Shown here: positions 17,465 through 28,488 of the stretch, in pieces
How the letters are laid out: each line of letters begins with the position of its first letter
How positions within the stretch are numbered: the stretch's first letter is position 1
Assembly (NCBI GenBank): GCA_001312405.1
Contig: BBDR01000023.1
Coordinates: 1 to 64,000 of the forward strand
Reading direction: 5' to 3'
Length of the DNA stretch: 64,000 nucleotides
Source of the DNA: Clostridium sp. NkU-1
GTDB lineage: Bacteria > Bacillota_A > Clostridia > Lachnospirales > Lachnospiraceae
Notes under the pieces: generated by a model
Database searches by the model: none
What the model was told of the DNA's origin: nothing
Seen by the model: the letters and a program-made list of their open reading frames with translations, nothing else
Program-made: the position numbers and the translations under genes

Positions 17465-18245
17465 ATGTACTTGCTGGAAATGAACCATGTGAAAAAAGCG
17501 TTTGATGGCCAGGGCGTGCTTCGGGATATTTCCCTGTCGGTAGAGGAAGGCGAGATCGTATCCATCATCGGTCCATCCGGTTCGGGAAAATCCACCCTGC
17601 TTCGGTGCGCTACCATGCTGGAACAGATGGATGGAGGGGAACTAAATTATCTTGGAGAAAAGGCCGCATGGGACGGGCCTGATGGAAGGGCTGTCTATGC
17701 CAAAGGGGAAAAGCGTAAGGAAATACAGAAGAATTACGGCCTGGTGTTCCAGAACTTTCATTTATTTCCCCATATGACGGTTTTAAAAAAACATTACCGA
17801 TGCACCGATCCATGTGCAGAAACGGGATAAGGAAGAGGTTTTTTCTGAGGCAATGGAGCTTCTTAAGAAGATGGGACTGGAAGATAAGGCAGAAGCATAT
17901 CCCTGCCAGCTTTCCGGAGGACAGCGCCAGCGGGTAGCCATCGCAAGAGCTCTGGCCTTAAACCCCAGGATCCTGTTTTTTGATGAGCCGACTTCCGCTC
18001 TGGACCCGGAGCTTACGGGAGAGGTACTAAAGGTCATTAAGTCCCTTGCGGACATGCACATTACCATGGTCATTGTGACCCATGAGATGGCCTTTGCCAG
18101 GGATATATCAGACAGGATTATTTTTATGGCTGACGGAGTGATCGTAGAAGAGGGAAGGCCGGAAGAAGTATTTTCCTCAAGCAATGTACGGACAGAGCTT
18201 TCTGGGGAGGTATGGGGAAGGGTGAGAATAAGAAAATTTTATTAA
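17465..18245 (+). CDS. Amino-acid ABC transporter ATPase, frameshifted
   Basis: Corrected length is ~259 residues. Walker A is [12 protein letters not shown] near residue 38; Q-loop [13 protein letters not shown]; signature [15 protein letters not shown]; Walker [16 protein letters not shown]-loop [10 protein letters not shown]7 at 17785-17791 should be A6 ([12 protein letters not shown]). The last ~20 residues in the present frame look wrong. A different frame reads SFLGRYGEG and stops near 18230, so a further indel near 18190 is likely. It drives the importer encoded by the two preceding genes. Confidence 0.9.
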
Positions 18246-18270
18246 ACCCAAGGAACCCGTTGAAATGCTG

Positions 18271-18323
18271 CCCCTATATAGGACATTGAAATATAACAAT
18301 TCCTATATGGGGGTATTATTTTT
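18271..18323 (+). terminator. Terminator of the amino-acid importer operon
   Basis: CCCCTATATAGGA (18271-18283) pairs with TCCTATATGGGG (18301-18312) with one bulged base, followed by a T-rich tail (TATTATTTTTC). Confidence 0.7.
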
Positions 18324-18335
18324 CAATTTACAATA

Positions 18336-18708
18336 TTACAAGGCATAAGAAGCTATAAGCTGACCAATTTGCACTATATCGCTTGTACCAGTGAATTCAA
18401 ACTTCACTTTTCCAACACTGCTAAAGTAAAGTTCCAACTCACTATCCAGATCAAATACTCCAGAAGTTTCAACGGAAAATACCTGTATTTTGGAATAGGG
18501 CAGAGAAGTATAGTCTTTCTTTTTACCGGTCATTCCCTGAACATTTACAGAGATAATGCGCTTATTTGTAAAAACGATGTAATCACGGATTCCTTTATAG
18601 CATCCTATTATTTCTTCGCCAGGAATAAAAAGATTAGCAACGTCACTTGCAGTAGAATTATCCACCTTTTTTTAGTTTTGCAAAAGAACCATTTTTAAAA
18701 TCAATCAT
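18336..18708 (-). CDS. Bacterial PH-domain protein (DUF1696-like), frameshifted near the start
   Basis: About 123 residues after correction. The domain core reads FIPGEEIIGCYKGIRDYIVF, then TNKRIISVNVQGMTGKK and SYKI-like strands. This is the bacterial pleckstrin-homology (bPH_1) family of unknown function. On the minus strand A7 (T7 at 18667-18673) should be A6, joining an N-terminus MIDFKNGSFAKLKKVDNSTA. Start 18708 has AGGAG eight bases upstream. It is clearly more AT-rich than the importer before it and marks the left side of the AT-rich block. Confidence 0.75.
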
Positions 18709-18798
18709 ACTCATTTCTCCTTTTTCTTTTGTTTGTGATTAAGCCTGTATTCTTCTTCAAGTATTCATACACATCAAAAACATTTATTCCTATAACCA

Positions 18799-19515
18799 CT
18801 AGGTGTATAACCAGTCACTTTTTTTAAAAACACGGCTAAAGTATTTCTCATCAGTATAACCCACATCTTTGGATATCTGACTGATGGACTGATGGGTCGT
18901 AGTGAGGTATTCTTTAGCTTTTTCTATACGGATATTAATTAAATAATCACTAAAAGAAACGCCTACTATATCGCGAAAACTATGGCTAAAATATCCATAG
19001 CTTAAATTGGCTTTTTGGGCCATATCTGATACGATGATAGACTTGGAAAAATGATTATCTATATAATTTTTGATTTTTAATATGTCATGAGTAGTTTCTT
19101 TTGAGTAAGAATTATCAGGAAGTTCAAGATCAGGTTTTGAAATTTTACCTGCAATTCTTTCTAATATACTGTGAAAGTTTTCTTTGTCAAACTCTGTTTT
19201 TACTATATAATCAATAACCCCCAGTCTAAGCATCTTTTGAAGTAAATTGAATTCAGTGTGCATAGTGAGAATAACGTAGTTTAAATGTGGATAGAGTGGC
19301 CGCGCGGTCTCTATAAAAGTCACACCGTCCATAACAGGCATCTCGATATCTACTAGTACTAAATCAACTGTGATATCCTTTAATAATTCTAATGCCTTCT
19401 TTCCGTCTGATACATCTGCGACTACTTCCATGGCATAAGAAGAAAATGGCATAAGTAATTTGATCCCTTTACGAGTAATAGGGTCATCATCTACGATTAA
19501 AACTTTGATCATCAT
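18799..19515 (-). CDS. AraC-type response regulator (YesN-like)
   Basis: 238 residues. The receiver domain (1-~120) has the acidic pair in LIVDDDPITRKG, phospho-acceptor Asp in LVLVDIEMPVMDG and Lys in DYIVKTEFDKE. A linker leads to a C-terminal double helix-turn-helix of AraC type (residues ~140-238), including ANLSYGYFSHSFRDIVG and VGYTDEKYFSRVFKKS. It overlaps the 3' end of the sensor kinase gene by ~29 bases. The divergent solute-binding-protein operon is its likely target. Confidence 0.9.
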   Translation of the reverse strand: MMIKVLIVDDDPITRKGIKLLMPFSSYAMEVVADVSDGKKALELLKDITVDLVLVDIEMPVMDGVTFIETARPLYPHLNYVILTMHTEFNLLQKMLRLGVIDYIVKTEFDKENFHSILERIAGKISKPDLELPDNSYSKETTHDILKIKNYIDNHFSKSIIVSDMAQKANLSYGYFSHSFRDIVGVSFSDYLINIRIEKAKEYLTTTHQSISQISKDVGYTDEKYFSRVFKKSDWLYT

Positions 19516-21199
19516 AGTCTCCTTTCATTTGAGGTATGGTGATTTCTATATGAGTTTCTTCCCCATATACACTGCTAATATTAAAACAATAATGGCCAGA
19601 ATAGAAATCATCAAGCGATTGAAATATATATGATAAGCCGATACCAAAGTGTTCGTCGCTTTGCTCATCTTTTAAATCTATATACGGCCTGTTACAATAC
19701 TGTTTGCTATTATATAAGATGATTAGTTTGTTAAGGGTATCTGCACCTATTCCGGTGCCATTGTCATTAATATGTATGGTAATATGATCATGTACAACTA
19801 CATGAATATTTATTTGCATATTGTCTTTGTATCCATGTAAAATGGAATTTTCGATAATTGGCTGCAGTATAAACTTGGGACAAGCATAATCTAGCAGATC
19901 ATCATCAGGTTCTTTGGTTATATTGAGGGAAAAATTATATCTGACTTTTTGTAAATCGGCATAATAAGTAATAGTGATTAGTTCTTTATTTAATGTGGTA
20001 CTTATATTATCTTTATCTAAATTATAACTAAGTAAATGAGATAAAGATTGAGTGATATTATCTATCTCTGGTTCATCATTAATCAAGGCCAGCCAATGCA
20101 AAGTGTTGAGTGTATTCATAATGAAATGAGGATTGATTTGGCTGCGTAATTTTTCAAGCTGTATCGTGTAGTTGATTTTCTCCTCTTCTTTTGTCTTGTT
20201 TAAAAGATAATTTACTTCTTTCTGTAAACTTTTAATACGTACAAATAAATTATGATATTCAGGAATATTAGTTTGCAGTTCGCCGCTCTGCATATCATCA
20301 GAAAGAAAACTATTTAACTGCTTTTCTATTAAAGTGAGTGGTTTATAAGTACTCTTAAAAAAATACAATTCCTACAATAGATACAATAATAAGCAGCAGT
20401 ATACTGGAAATTAAAAAGTTAATGGTAATAGAAGACAATTCCTTATTGTAAGTATCATAGGAAATCGTACCATATATAATCCAGCCTTGATTAGCTGCAT
20501 GGGTATAGGTATACTTTATATTTGTATTATTTTGGATATTATTCTTGGATTGATCGGAAGACCTAAAGTATATATCGTCAAAGGAACTGTATGCTTTGCC
20601 TAAAATTTTAGAAATTGAATAGAAACCAGATTCTATAGATATCATATACCGATCTTCAGAATCTAATTTTAATCTTCTGTTGAGAATAATGACAGGTCTG
20701 TTAATAAAATGACTTTGACTTTGCCTTGGTGCTATAAAGGATAATTCGTCACCACGATATAAATAGTCATTATCTGTGCGTACGGTCAAATCCTCGCTAA
20801 GTGGAAAGCTGGAAAATACTACTTTATCATCTTTGGTATCATAGATATATATAAGGCCAATGTCTTCATTGGCATAGTAAGCAAGTTAATAGTATTACGT
20901 AAATTTACATAATAATTATTCTTATCTATAATATTAGCGGAACTTATATAGTCTAAAAGATTGGACCTAATGTCATTACTTTGTGATAACTGTTCAGAAG
21001 TAAGAGTTAGCTGCCATATCACATCTTCCAGCGAATTGGAAGCTTCATAAAGAGTACGGCTATAATTATCATTTATCTTAGTTCGCATACTATTAATAAA
21101 CTGATATGTGATAAAAATATAGGTAGAGATACTAAGCAATATCAGTAATGAACAAAAAATAAAAATGCGCCTCTTAAGAGAAACCTGCAAGATCTTCAT
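19487..21199 (-). CDS. Sensor histidine kinase (YesM-like), two frame breaks
   Basis: Corrected length is 570 residues. TM1 is at residues ~11-32 (IFIFCSLLILLSISTYIFI), followed by an extracytoplasmic domain of ~220 residues and TM2 (FLISSILLLIIVSIVGIVFF). The HisKA_7TM-type kinase core has HFIMNTLNTLHWLALIN and DNGTGIG. Breaks: T7 at 20357-20363 as read on the minus strand (A7 on plus, one too many), and one missing base near 20874-20880 (correct NLLTYANEDIGLIY). It senses a ligand of the adjacent sugar importer, probably together with the binding protein (inference), and phosphorylates the adjacent AraC-type regulator. Confidence 0.88.
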
Positions 21200-21605
21200 G
21201 GTAAATAATCCTTATACTATACAGCATTTTGACTGGAAGCAGTATAAATCATTTTACAGTTCAGTCTGTAAGCTATAAATCAGGCTGAACTGTTATCAAA
21301 TTACTGCCTATATTATACAAAAATCTATATTTTAAGTCAATTGTTTGGACATAAACAATAAAAAAAGGTGGACTATTTTGCTTTGAAAGTAAAATTTGAA
21401 TAAAAACAAAAGAAATATAACTAAAAAAATCCACTATGAAATCAAAATAAACAGTGTTAAAATTGTGAAAAAGTTGTAAAGTATTTGTATGAGTAAAGGT
21501 CGTTATTTATACATTGATTGGTCAATAGCAATAAATTTAATCATGGGTTCTGGGAATAAGTATGAAAGATTCCGAGAAAACATTAATCTTGAATGGAGGA
21601 AATGT
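21200..21605. other. Divergent intergenic region between sensor kinase and sugar-binding protein
   Basis: About 400 bases, AT-rich, containing the promoters of both divergent units. No reliable hexamers could be assigned. An in-frame upstream extension of the binding protein from 21489 lacks a ribosome binding site and is not believed. This is the likely binding site for the YesN-like regulator. Confidence 0.45.
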
Positions 21606-23316
21606 ATGAGGAAAAAAATCGTAAGGTATGGAGCATTGATGTTTGCAGGTAGTCTGACAGTTTTAAGCCTGGCTGCTTGCGGAGGCAGGACAAGTACTGC
21701 TAATAGTGGCAAAACCGCAGAAAGTACCAATCTACCGGTAGATGAGAGTGGTAATCCTAGTGCATTGGGTAAGTATAAAGAGCCTGTAACTGTGGAGATA
21801 GTACAAAGTATCAATCCTACGCAATCGTTTCCAGCAGGTCAAACCGTAGAAGATAATCAATATACCAAGTATGTCAAAGAAGTTATGAATATAGATATAA
21901 AGATCAAATGGCAGGCTGCAAATGGTGATGATTATACTCAAAAACAAAATCTGGCAATAGCTTCCAATGATTTACCAGATATCATGAGAGTAGGCCAAAC
22001 TCAGTTTAAAGAGCTGGCAGATTCTGATCTTATAGAAGATTTGACAGATGTATATGCAAAATATGCCTCTGATACGATGAAATATGTCTTAGATACAACG
22101 AAAGGCGAGGCGATCGAGACTGCAACAATGGATGGTAAGTTATATGGACTTCCTGGAGTTACGCCAGAAGCAGATAGCTACAATCTTATGTGGATTCGTC
22201 AAGATTGGCTGGATAAGCTTGGCCTTGAAGTTCCTGAAACTGTAGAGGATTTACAAAAGGTAGCGCAAGCATTCGTAGATAATAAGATGGGTGGAGAACA
22301 AACAGTAGGTATCCTTGGAGCATCGGCTAATAATAATCTCTACAACAATTTCCTCTCACCAGCAAACAATCTTTTGACATTTGATGCTATATTCTCAGCT
22401 TACAAAGCATGGCCAGGCTTTTGGATCGAAGATACGAATGGGGATCCTATATATGGTTCTATAACGCCAGAGACAAAGGAGACTTTGGCAAAGCTTCAGG
22501 AAATGTATAAAAGTGGAGCCCTTGATCAAGAGTTAGGTGCCAGAAAAGATGCAGATGAAGCATGGAAATCTGGAAAAGCAGGTATACTATTCACTCCTTG
22601 GTGGCAGGGATATAGCATAAAAGATGCATTGGTTAATGATCCGGAAGCATCATGGATCGCATATGCATTGCCACTGGCAGAGGATGGGAAATGGTATCCT
22701 AAAATGGCCAATTCTACATCTACTTTTTTAGTAGTTAGAAAAGGTTATGAACATCCAGAAGCAGCAGTGCTTTTAAACAACTATCTGCTTCGTGATGAAG
22801 CTACTTTTGATACTACGGCAGTAGATCCACAATATTATCCAGGGCGTGTAGTTATGTCTCCGGCGGATGAGAATGCATATACTGTTACACAGCTCAAAAA
22901 AAGTATTAAATGGTGAAGCACCCGATGACTATGATAAAACGATCTATAAGAATCTGACAAAAGATCTTGATTCTTTAAAGAATGTTAAATTAGAACCTTA
23001 TGATGATTTAAGAATTGCTACATGGAATCGTGATGATGATAACTTTGGCAGAATTTATAGTATGCTATGTGGCTCTGCAAGAGTAAATGAAGCAGATGAA
23101 GCAGGCAATATCGAAAGAGTATATAGTAAGATCTACAATCAAACGACTACTATGGAAAAGAAATGGGCTAACTTAAAGAAGTTAGAAGATGAAACATTCT
23201 TAAAGATTATCATTGGGGAATCTTCTGTCGATGAATTTGATAAATTTGTAGAGCAATGGAAAGCAGAAGGCGGAGACGAAATCACCAAAGAAGTTAAAGA
23301 ATACGCAGCGAAATAA
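21606..23316 (+). CDS. Extracellular sugar-binding lipoprotein (LplA-like), frameshifted
   Basis: Corrected length is 569 residues, the size of LplA/YtcQ-type binding proteins. The signal peptide is MRKKIVRYGALMFAGSLTVL with lipobox LAAC. A conserved region includes GLPGVTPEADSYNLMWIRQD WLDKLGLEVPETVEDL. A7 at 22896-22902 should be A6 (QLKKVLNGEAPDDYDK). ATG 21606 follows GGAGG. It binds an oligosaccharide outside the cell and passes it to the two permeases downstream. No ATPase gene is present here, as usual for this class, which shares an MsmK-type ATPase encoded elsewhere. Confidence 0.88.
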
Positions 23317-23364
23317 TTCGTCAAAGATATTTGCATGAATGAGTTAAACGCTATATGATATGTG

Positions 23365-23407
23365 AAGTCCCAGTGTGTTTGATGAATTGAATCAATGCCT
23401 GGGACTT
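23365..23407 (+). terminator. Intra-operon hairpin after sugar-binding protein
   Basis: AAGTCCCAG (23365-23373) pairs with CTGGGACTT (23399-23407). It lies between the binding protein and first permease and has a weak T tail, suggesting partial termination or 3'-end protection of the abundant binding-protein message. Confidence 0.55.
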
Positions 23408-23426
23408 TACTTTATAAGGAGGCAGC

Positions 23427-24365
23427 ATGGATAAAAAGAATGCAGCAGCTGTAAAAGTCACTAATAGGAAAAAGAGTGGATTAAAGCCTGTTACAATGAC
23501 ATATTGGGTAATGGTATTTCCAGCAGTTATATGGATGGTATTCATCAATATAGTGCCTATGTTCGGTGCTCTTATGGCATTTCAAGATTTTAAACCAGGA
23601 AGGGGGATATTGGGTTCGGAATTTGTAGGCTTAGAAAATTTTAAGTATATGTTTGAGATGAGGGATGTAAGGCAGATATTCTTAAATACTATTATAATAG
23701 CTGTATGGAAATTAGTACTCAATATCATAGTTCCTGTATCATTTGCACTTTTACTTAATGAAATTAAAAATGCACTCTTTAAGAAAATGGTACAAACCAT
23801 AGTGTATCTGCCGCATTTTATTTCATGGGTCGTAATGGGAGGTATCATATTAGACGTATTTGCGCTGTATGGTCCAGTGAATAATATATTTTCGGGTCTG
23901 GGATTTACAAGGACAGTATTTTTTTACTAAACCTGCTCTATTTAGAGGTATGGCTGTAGGTACAGATGTATGGAAAGAGTTTGGATTTAATGCAGTTGTA
24001 TATCTGGCAGCACTCACAGGAATAAGTCCTAATCTATATGAGGCGGCAGCATAGATGGAGCCGGCAAATGGCAGAGAATGTTACATATCACGCTTCCAGG
24101 TATTAAATCAGTTATCGTACTTATGAGCGTACTGGCCCTTGGCAATATATTAAACGCTGGATTTGACCAAATATATAATTTATACAATCAAGCGGTATAT
24201 TCAACTGGTGATATAATAGATACATGGGTTTATAGAGTGGGTCTTAATAATCTTCAATTTTCACTCGCCACAGCAGTGGGTCTTCTAAAATCAGTAGTGG
24301 GATTTTTACTTATATCTACATCATATTATATCGCTTATAAGAAAGCAGATTATAGAATCTTCTAA
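23427..24365 (+). CDS. Sugar ABC permease (LplB-like), two frame breaks
   Basis: Corrected length is 312 residues with about six membrane segments, starting MDKKNAAAVKV and PVTMTYWVMVFPAVIWMVF. T7 at 23919-23925 should be T6 (VFFTKPALFRGMAV). One base is missing near 24051 (EAAAIDGAGKWQRMLHITLP, the EAA loop that contacts the ATPase). The start ATG 23427 follows AAGGAGGCAGC. It forms a heterodimeric channel with the next permease. Confidence 0.9.
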
Positions 24366-24380
24366 GGGGAGGAAGACATA

Positions 24381-25266
24381 GTGGTCGAAAAGAAAACGTT
24401 GGGCTCATTTTTAGTTAAAGCTTTATTTGTAGTCATATTAGTTATATTAGCGCTTAGTTGCATCCTTCCACTTTTATATACGCTGGCACTTTCTTTTAGT
24501 TCTAAATCAGCAGCAGAAGCAGGATTAGTTGGATTTGTACCTGTAGATTTTACTACGTATGCTTATGATGAGATTATGAAAGATAAGAATTTTTTTTCAC
24601 TCATTTTGGGTATCGATTCAAAGAGTAGGATTGGCGCTTATTATATCGTTGAGTGTGCTTATATTAGCATCATATCCACTTGCAAAGTCAAAGAAAGAAT
24701 TTGCGCCTAGAAATATGCTTATGTGGACTTTCATATTTTGTATGATGTTCTCAGGTGGTACGATACCCTGGTATATGGTCATGAAAGATTATGGTTTGAC
24801 CAATCGTGTATTTGGTCTGGCAGTATGTGGTGGTATACCAGTATTTAACTTGATTCTCATGGTCAATTTCTTTCAGGGAATACCTAAAGAATTAGAAGAG
24901 GCTGCCATGGTAGATGGTGCCGGACCATGGTATATCCTATTTATAATCGTAGTGCCATTATCTAAAGCAGTTATCGCTACAGTAGCATTATTTACTTTAG
25001 TTGGACAGTGGAATGAATTTTTCCAGGGCTTGGTGCTTTCTACAGGTGCAGATCACTATCCATTACAGACTTATATCAAACAATTAGTATTTCAGGTAGA
25101 TACTTCCACCTTGACAGCAGAAGAAGTAAAACAAATGTCTACTATGTCAAATACTACTTTAAATGCAGCGAAGATATTCATTTCCATGGTGCCTATATTA
25201 TGTATATATCCATTCTTACAGAAATATTTTGTATCTGGAATTACGCTGGGCGGTGTGAAGGAATAG
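24381..25266 (+). CDS. Sugar ABC permease (LplC/YtcP-like), frameshifted
   Basis: Corrected length is 294 residues with six membrane segments, starting at GTG 24381 after GGGGAGGA. T8 at 24590-24597 should be T7, giving FHSFWVSIQRVGLALIISLS. The EAA loop is LEEAAMVDGAGPWYILF and the C-terminus is FVSGITLGGVKE, typical of LplC. It pairs with the preceding LplB-like permease. Confidence 0.9.
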
Positions 25267-25510
25267 ATGCCATTCTGTCTTAAACGTTCTAAACATTTCT
25301 CTTTAACAGATCATTCTGTTAGTGATATGGAGAACATTAAAAGGTATAAGCTTCGTGTGGAGCTATAATCTTACAAAGTTAAGTATATAAAACACATCAT
25401 TGGTATGGTTGTAATACATAGGAAAAACCGCCTTATAAAGGAGAAGTACCTTTATTTAGATATACAGGAGTGGGTAATTTAAAAGCATTGATAAGAAGAG
25501 GAGTAATAGA

Positions 25511-27505
25511 ATGAGAGGTATAAAATATAATAAAATAGAAAATACATCTGAAAATTTTAAAATTGAATTAAATAACGGGGGTAAAATAATATCATTATTG
25601 CATCCAAGAGATAAATATCAAATGAACTGGGTAAGGGGAACGAATACTTGGGGGAGTATCAGGACTGAATTAGATTTAAGTGTAGACATAACACGTAAGT
25701 TTACGGAAAAAGGAGCATTTCGTGAAACATATACATTTACCAATGACACTAAATATGATATATGCGCGGTAGGGACTATGCTGGGAATTTATACGACATT
25801 TCCAGATTATTATACAGATTCGGTTATCTGCACTACTACGTGCTGCAATACTCATATTTGGTGTGGTGGTGCCAGCAGCTATATCTGTGCACTGCGAATG
25901 GGTGGAGGGGATATAAATTTAGGATTAGTATTAGTAGAAGGTTCTCTGAAAGGATATAGTGTAGAAAGAGATATCAAAAATAGCAGTAATGAACGCGGGG
26001 ATTTTATACTTCACCCAGACAATATTCATCTAAAACCAGGGCAGTCGTATACGATATCATGGGAATTATTCTGGTTTGAAGATAAAGCAAATTTCGAGGA
26101 GAAAATCAGTGATTATAAAGATTTTATCACTATTTCTTCTGATCATTTTGTAGTATTAGGTGATGAATGTATAAGATTTAATTTAAAAGTAGGCACTGGT
26201 TCGCAGGAGAGTAGCATTATTGGAATTTCTGATAATTTTGAAAGTATTCAAGTTATCAGAAATAATAAAAAAATTCCATATATATTTGAAGATGGAGTAT
26301 TTAAGATAGAAGAAAAACCCACAGAAGTTGGAGAATATATTTATGATATCATATGGAATGGTAAAACTGCTAGAGCTAGATTTTTAATATGCTCCGATAT
26401 TATGACATTGGCAAAGAAACGATTAGAATATATAGCAGATAAGCAGCAATGTTACGATACAAATAGTTATCTGGATGGCGCATATCTGGTTTATGATACA
26501 GAAGAAAATTGCCAGTATTATGGTTATTTCCCAGATCACAATGCAGGGCGTGAGAGAGTAGGAATGGGAGTAGCAATGGCACTCTATCTGCAACACTATA
26601 AAGATGAAAAATTAGAACAAAGTTTAGATAAGTTTCTGACTTTTGTAAAAAGAGAGCTGATGGATGAAGAGACAGGTGTTGTCTATAATGATGCGCAACG
26701 TAATGCGGATTATAGAAGACCATATAACTTTCCCTGGATTAGCCTGCTGTTTATAGAGACATTTAAATTAAAGAAAGATAAGTACTATCTGGAACTGGCT
26801 TATAAAGTAATAAAGGCGTATTATAAAGATGATGGAGCGAAGTTTTATGCGATAGGTATACCTATGTATGAATCTATAAAGCTTTTTAGAGAAAATGGCA
26901 TGGAGGATAAGGCGGGAGAACTTCTGGAACATTATGAAGAACATGGGATGAATATTGCCATAACAGGGAAACATTACCCCTCCCATGAAGTAAAGTATGA
27001 GCAAAGTATCGTGGCACCTGCCGCTATATATATGTGTGAACTTTATATGATAACTGGTGATGAAAGATATAGGAAAGCAGCACTAGAACAATTGGAAGTG
27101 TTAGGTTTATTCCAAGGTTCACAACCAGATTATCATTTAAATGAAGTAGCTATAAGACATTGGGATGGATTTTGGTTTGGTAAGAAGAGGCTGTATGGAG
27201 ATACATTTCCCCACTATTGGAGTGCGCTTTCGGCTATAGCGTATCTAAGAAGTAAGGCAGTAATGAAAGATGATGAGTCTGATATGAAGGCTGTAAAAAA
27301 AGCAGATTATAGAGATAAGATAGAAAAGACATTTCGTGGTGTACTAAGTATGATTCATGAAGATGGAGGTGCTAGTTGTGCATACCTATATCTGATGGAA
27401 GTAAATGGAATAGAAGCAAATTATGCTGATCCGTGGGCCAATGATCAAGATTGGGGACTTTATTTTAATTTGAAATATCTGTGGGAAGATAAAGAAAAGC
27501 ATTGA
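25511..27505 (+). CDS. Orphan carbohydrate enzyme, probable beta-sandwich plus (alpha/alpha)6 barrel
   Basis: 664 residues, no signal peptide, so cytoplasmic. Residues ~1-290 look beta-rich (GTNTWGSIRTELDLSVDIT, then SYTISWELFWFED). Residues ~300-664 look like an alpha/alpha toroid: repeated helix pairs with AGRERVGMGVAMALYLQHY, NADYRRPYNFPWISLLFIE, HWDGFWFGKKRLYGDTFPHY and DPWANDQDWGLYFNLKYL. The acidic and aromatic residues at helix ends resemble six-hairpin glycosidases or lyases. I cannot assign a numbered family. It sits last in the sugar-importer cluster and probably processes the imported oligosaccharide. ATG 25511 follows AGAGGAG. Confidence 0.65.
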   Translation: MRGIKYNKIENTSENFKIELNNGGKIISLLHPRDKYQMNWVRGTNTWGSIRTELDLSVDITRKFTEKGAFRETYTFTNDTKYDICAVGTMLGIYTTFPDYYTDSVICTTTCCNTHIWCGGASSYICALRMGGGDINLGLVLVEGSLKGYSVERDIKNSSNERGDFILHPDNIHLKPGQSYTISWELFWFEDKANFEEKISDYKDFITISSDHFVVLGDECIRFNLKVGTGSQESSIIGISDNFESIQVIRNNKKIPYIFEDGVFKIEEKPTEVGEYIYDIIWNGKTARARFLICSDIMTLAKKRLEYIADKQQCYDTNSYLDGAYLVYDTEENCQYYGYFPDHNAGRERVGMGVAMALYLQHYKDEKLEQSLDKFLTFVKRELMDEETGVVYNDAQRNADYRRPYNFPWISLLFIETFKLKKDKYYLELAYKVIKAYYKDDGAKFYAIGIPMYESIKLFRENGMEDKAGELLEHYEEHGMNIAITGKHYPSHEVKYEQSIVAPAAIYMCELYMITGDERYRKAALEQLEVLGLFQGSQPDYHLNEVAIRHWDGFWFGKKRLYGDTFPHYWSALSAIAYLRSKAVMKDDESDMKAVKKADYRDKIEKTFRGVLSMIHEDGGASCAYLYLMEVNGIEANYADPWANDQDWGLYFNLKYLWEDKEKH

Positions 27506-27748
27506 CCTATATCGTGAATGTCATTAAGTTCATAATATGTTATCTCTAACCTGGAGATGGGCTGCTGCATAAGCAGTCGCAGCTGGTGAAGCCAAAAGTC
27601 TCTAATCCCATGACTATAAGCATATAAATTACCATTTTTAGGCAATTTATAAAATTTATTAAGAAAAAAAGATAAAGATTTTTCACAATCGGATGGTATA
27701 CTTAATGTGAAATCATAGGTGATTTAGGAAAGAAAGAAGAGGAAGCTT

Positions 27749-28403
27749 ATGAAAAAAAACATGGATTATGGCATTGGCTGTTTGTGCAGCAGTTTTATTT
27801 ACGGCCTGTGGAAAATCGGCAAAGAATACGGAAAGCGTGGCAAATACTGTAACGGAAAGTACAGCTCCCAGCTCTGAGAATACAGAAGAGGTAAGCCAGG
27901 TAGCGCCGGGCAATGGGGCAGAATTTAAGATACTGGTGGGCACGGTCAAAAAGGTTGGAGATAACTTAGAGAGCTTGACTGTGGAGAGCGGCGGCAAGGA
28001 AATGAGTTTCGACTTAAGCGGTACGGTAGTGGAGACCTCTTATGCGCTGGAGTCGGAGTCAAAGGTGGAGGTTTCCGTTATCTATAAAGGAGAGATTTCC
28101 GGTTCCGATGCCTCAAATGCCAAGCCTGTCCTGGTATTGGACGGGCAGCAGAACATGAAGGTGCAGGAGGTGACCGGAAGTGTGACAGACCAGGCCATGA
28201 GCACCTTTACCATTAAAACGGAATCCGGCGAAGAGATCGGGTTTATAAAGGACAACTGTGAGGGACTGGACAGCGATGTGCTTGGAACCGCTGCCGATGA
28301 CAGCAACGGAAGCGGAGCTATGATAAAAGTGACCTATGTGACTGTGACCTATGATGCAGGAAGCAAATCCAACTTCCCCTTAAGGGTGGAAGCCGTAAAG
28401 TAA
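27749..28403 (+). CDS. Lipoprotein of unknown function, frameshifted in the signal peptide
   Basis: With A7 rather than A8 at 27752-27759 the product is 217 residues: MKKTWIMALAVCAAVLFTAC (lipobox FTAC), then a Thr/Ser/Glu-rich linker. Residues ~60-217 form a beta-rich domain of two similar halves (VGTVKKVGDNLESLTVESGG and VTGSVTDQAMSTFTIKTESG), suggestive of a duplicated OB-like or beta-barrel fold. ATG 27749 follows AGAGGAAGC. Base composition returns to the GC level of the wider window here, marking the right side of the AT-rich block. Confidence 0.75.
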
Positions 28404-28410
28404 AAAGATT

Positions 28411-28488
28411 AAAATCCCGAATATGCAGGTATCATTTACTTAAGGAAGTCAAGTAAAGAGTAGAAAAAGCTTGCAAATTCGGGATTTT
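28411..28488 (+). terminator. Terminator after lipoprotein
   Basis: AAAATCCCGAAT (28411-28422) pairs with ATTCGGGATTTT (28477-28488). A smaller nested hairpin (TTTACTT/AAGTAAA) lies inside. A-rich and T-rich flanks make it potentially bidirectional. Confidence 0.65.
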
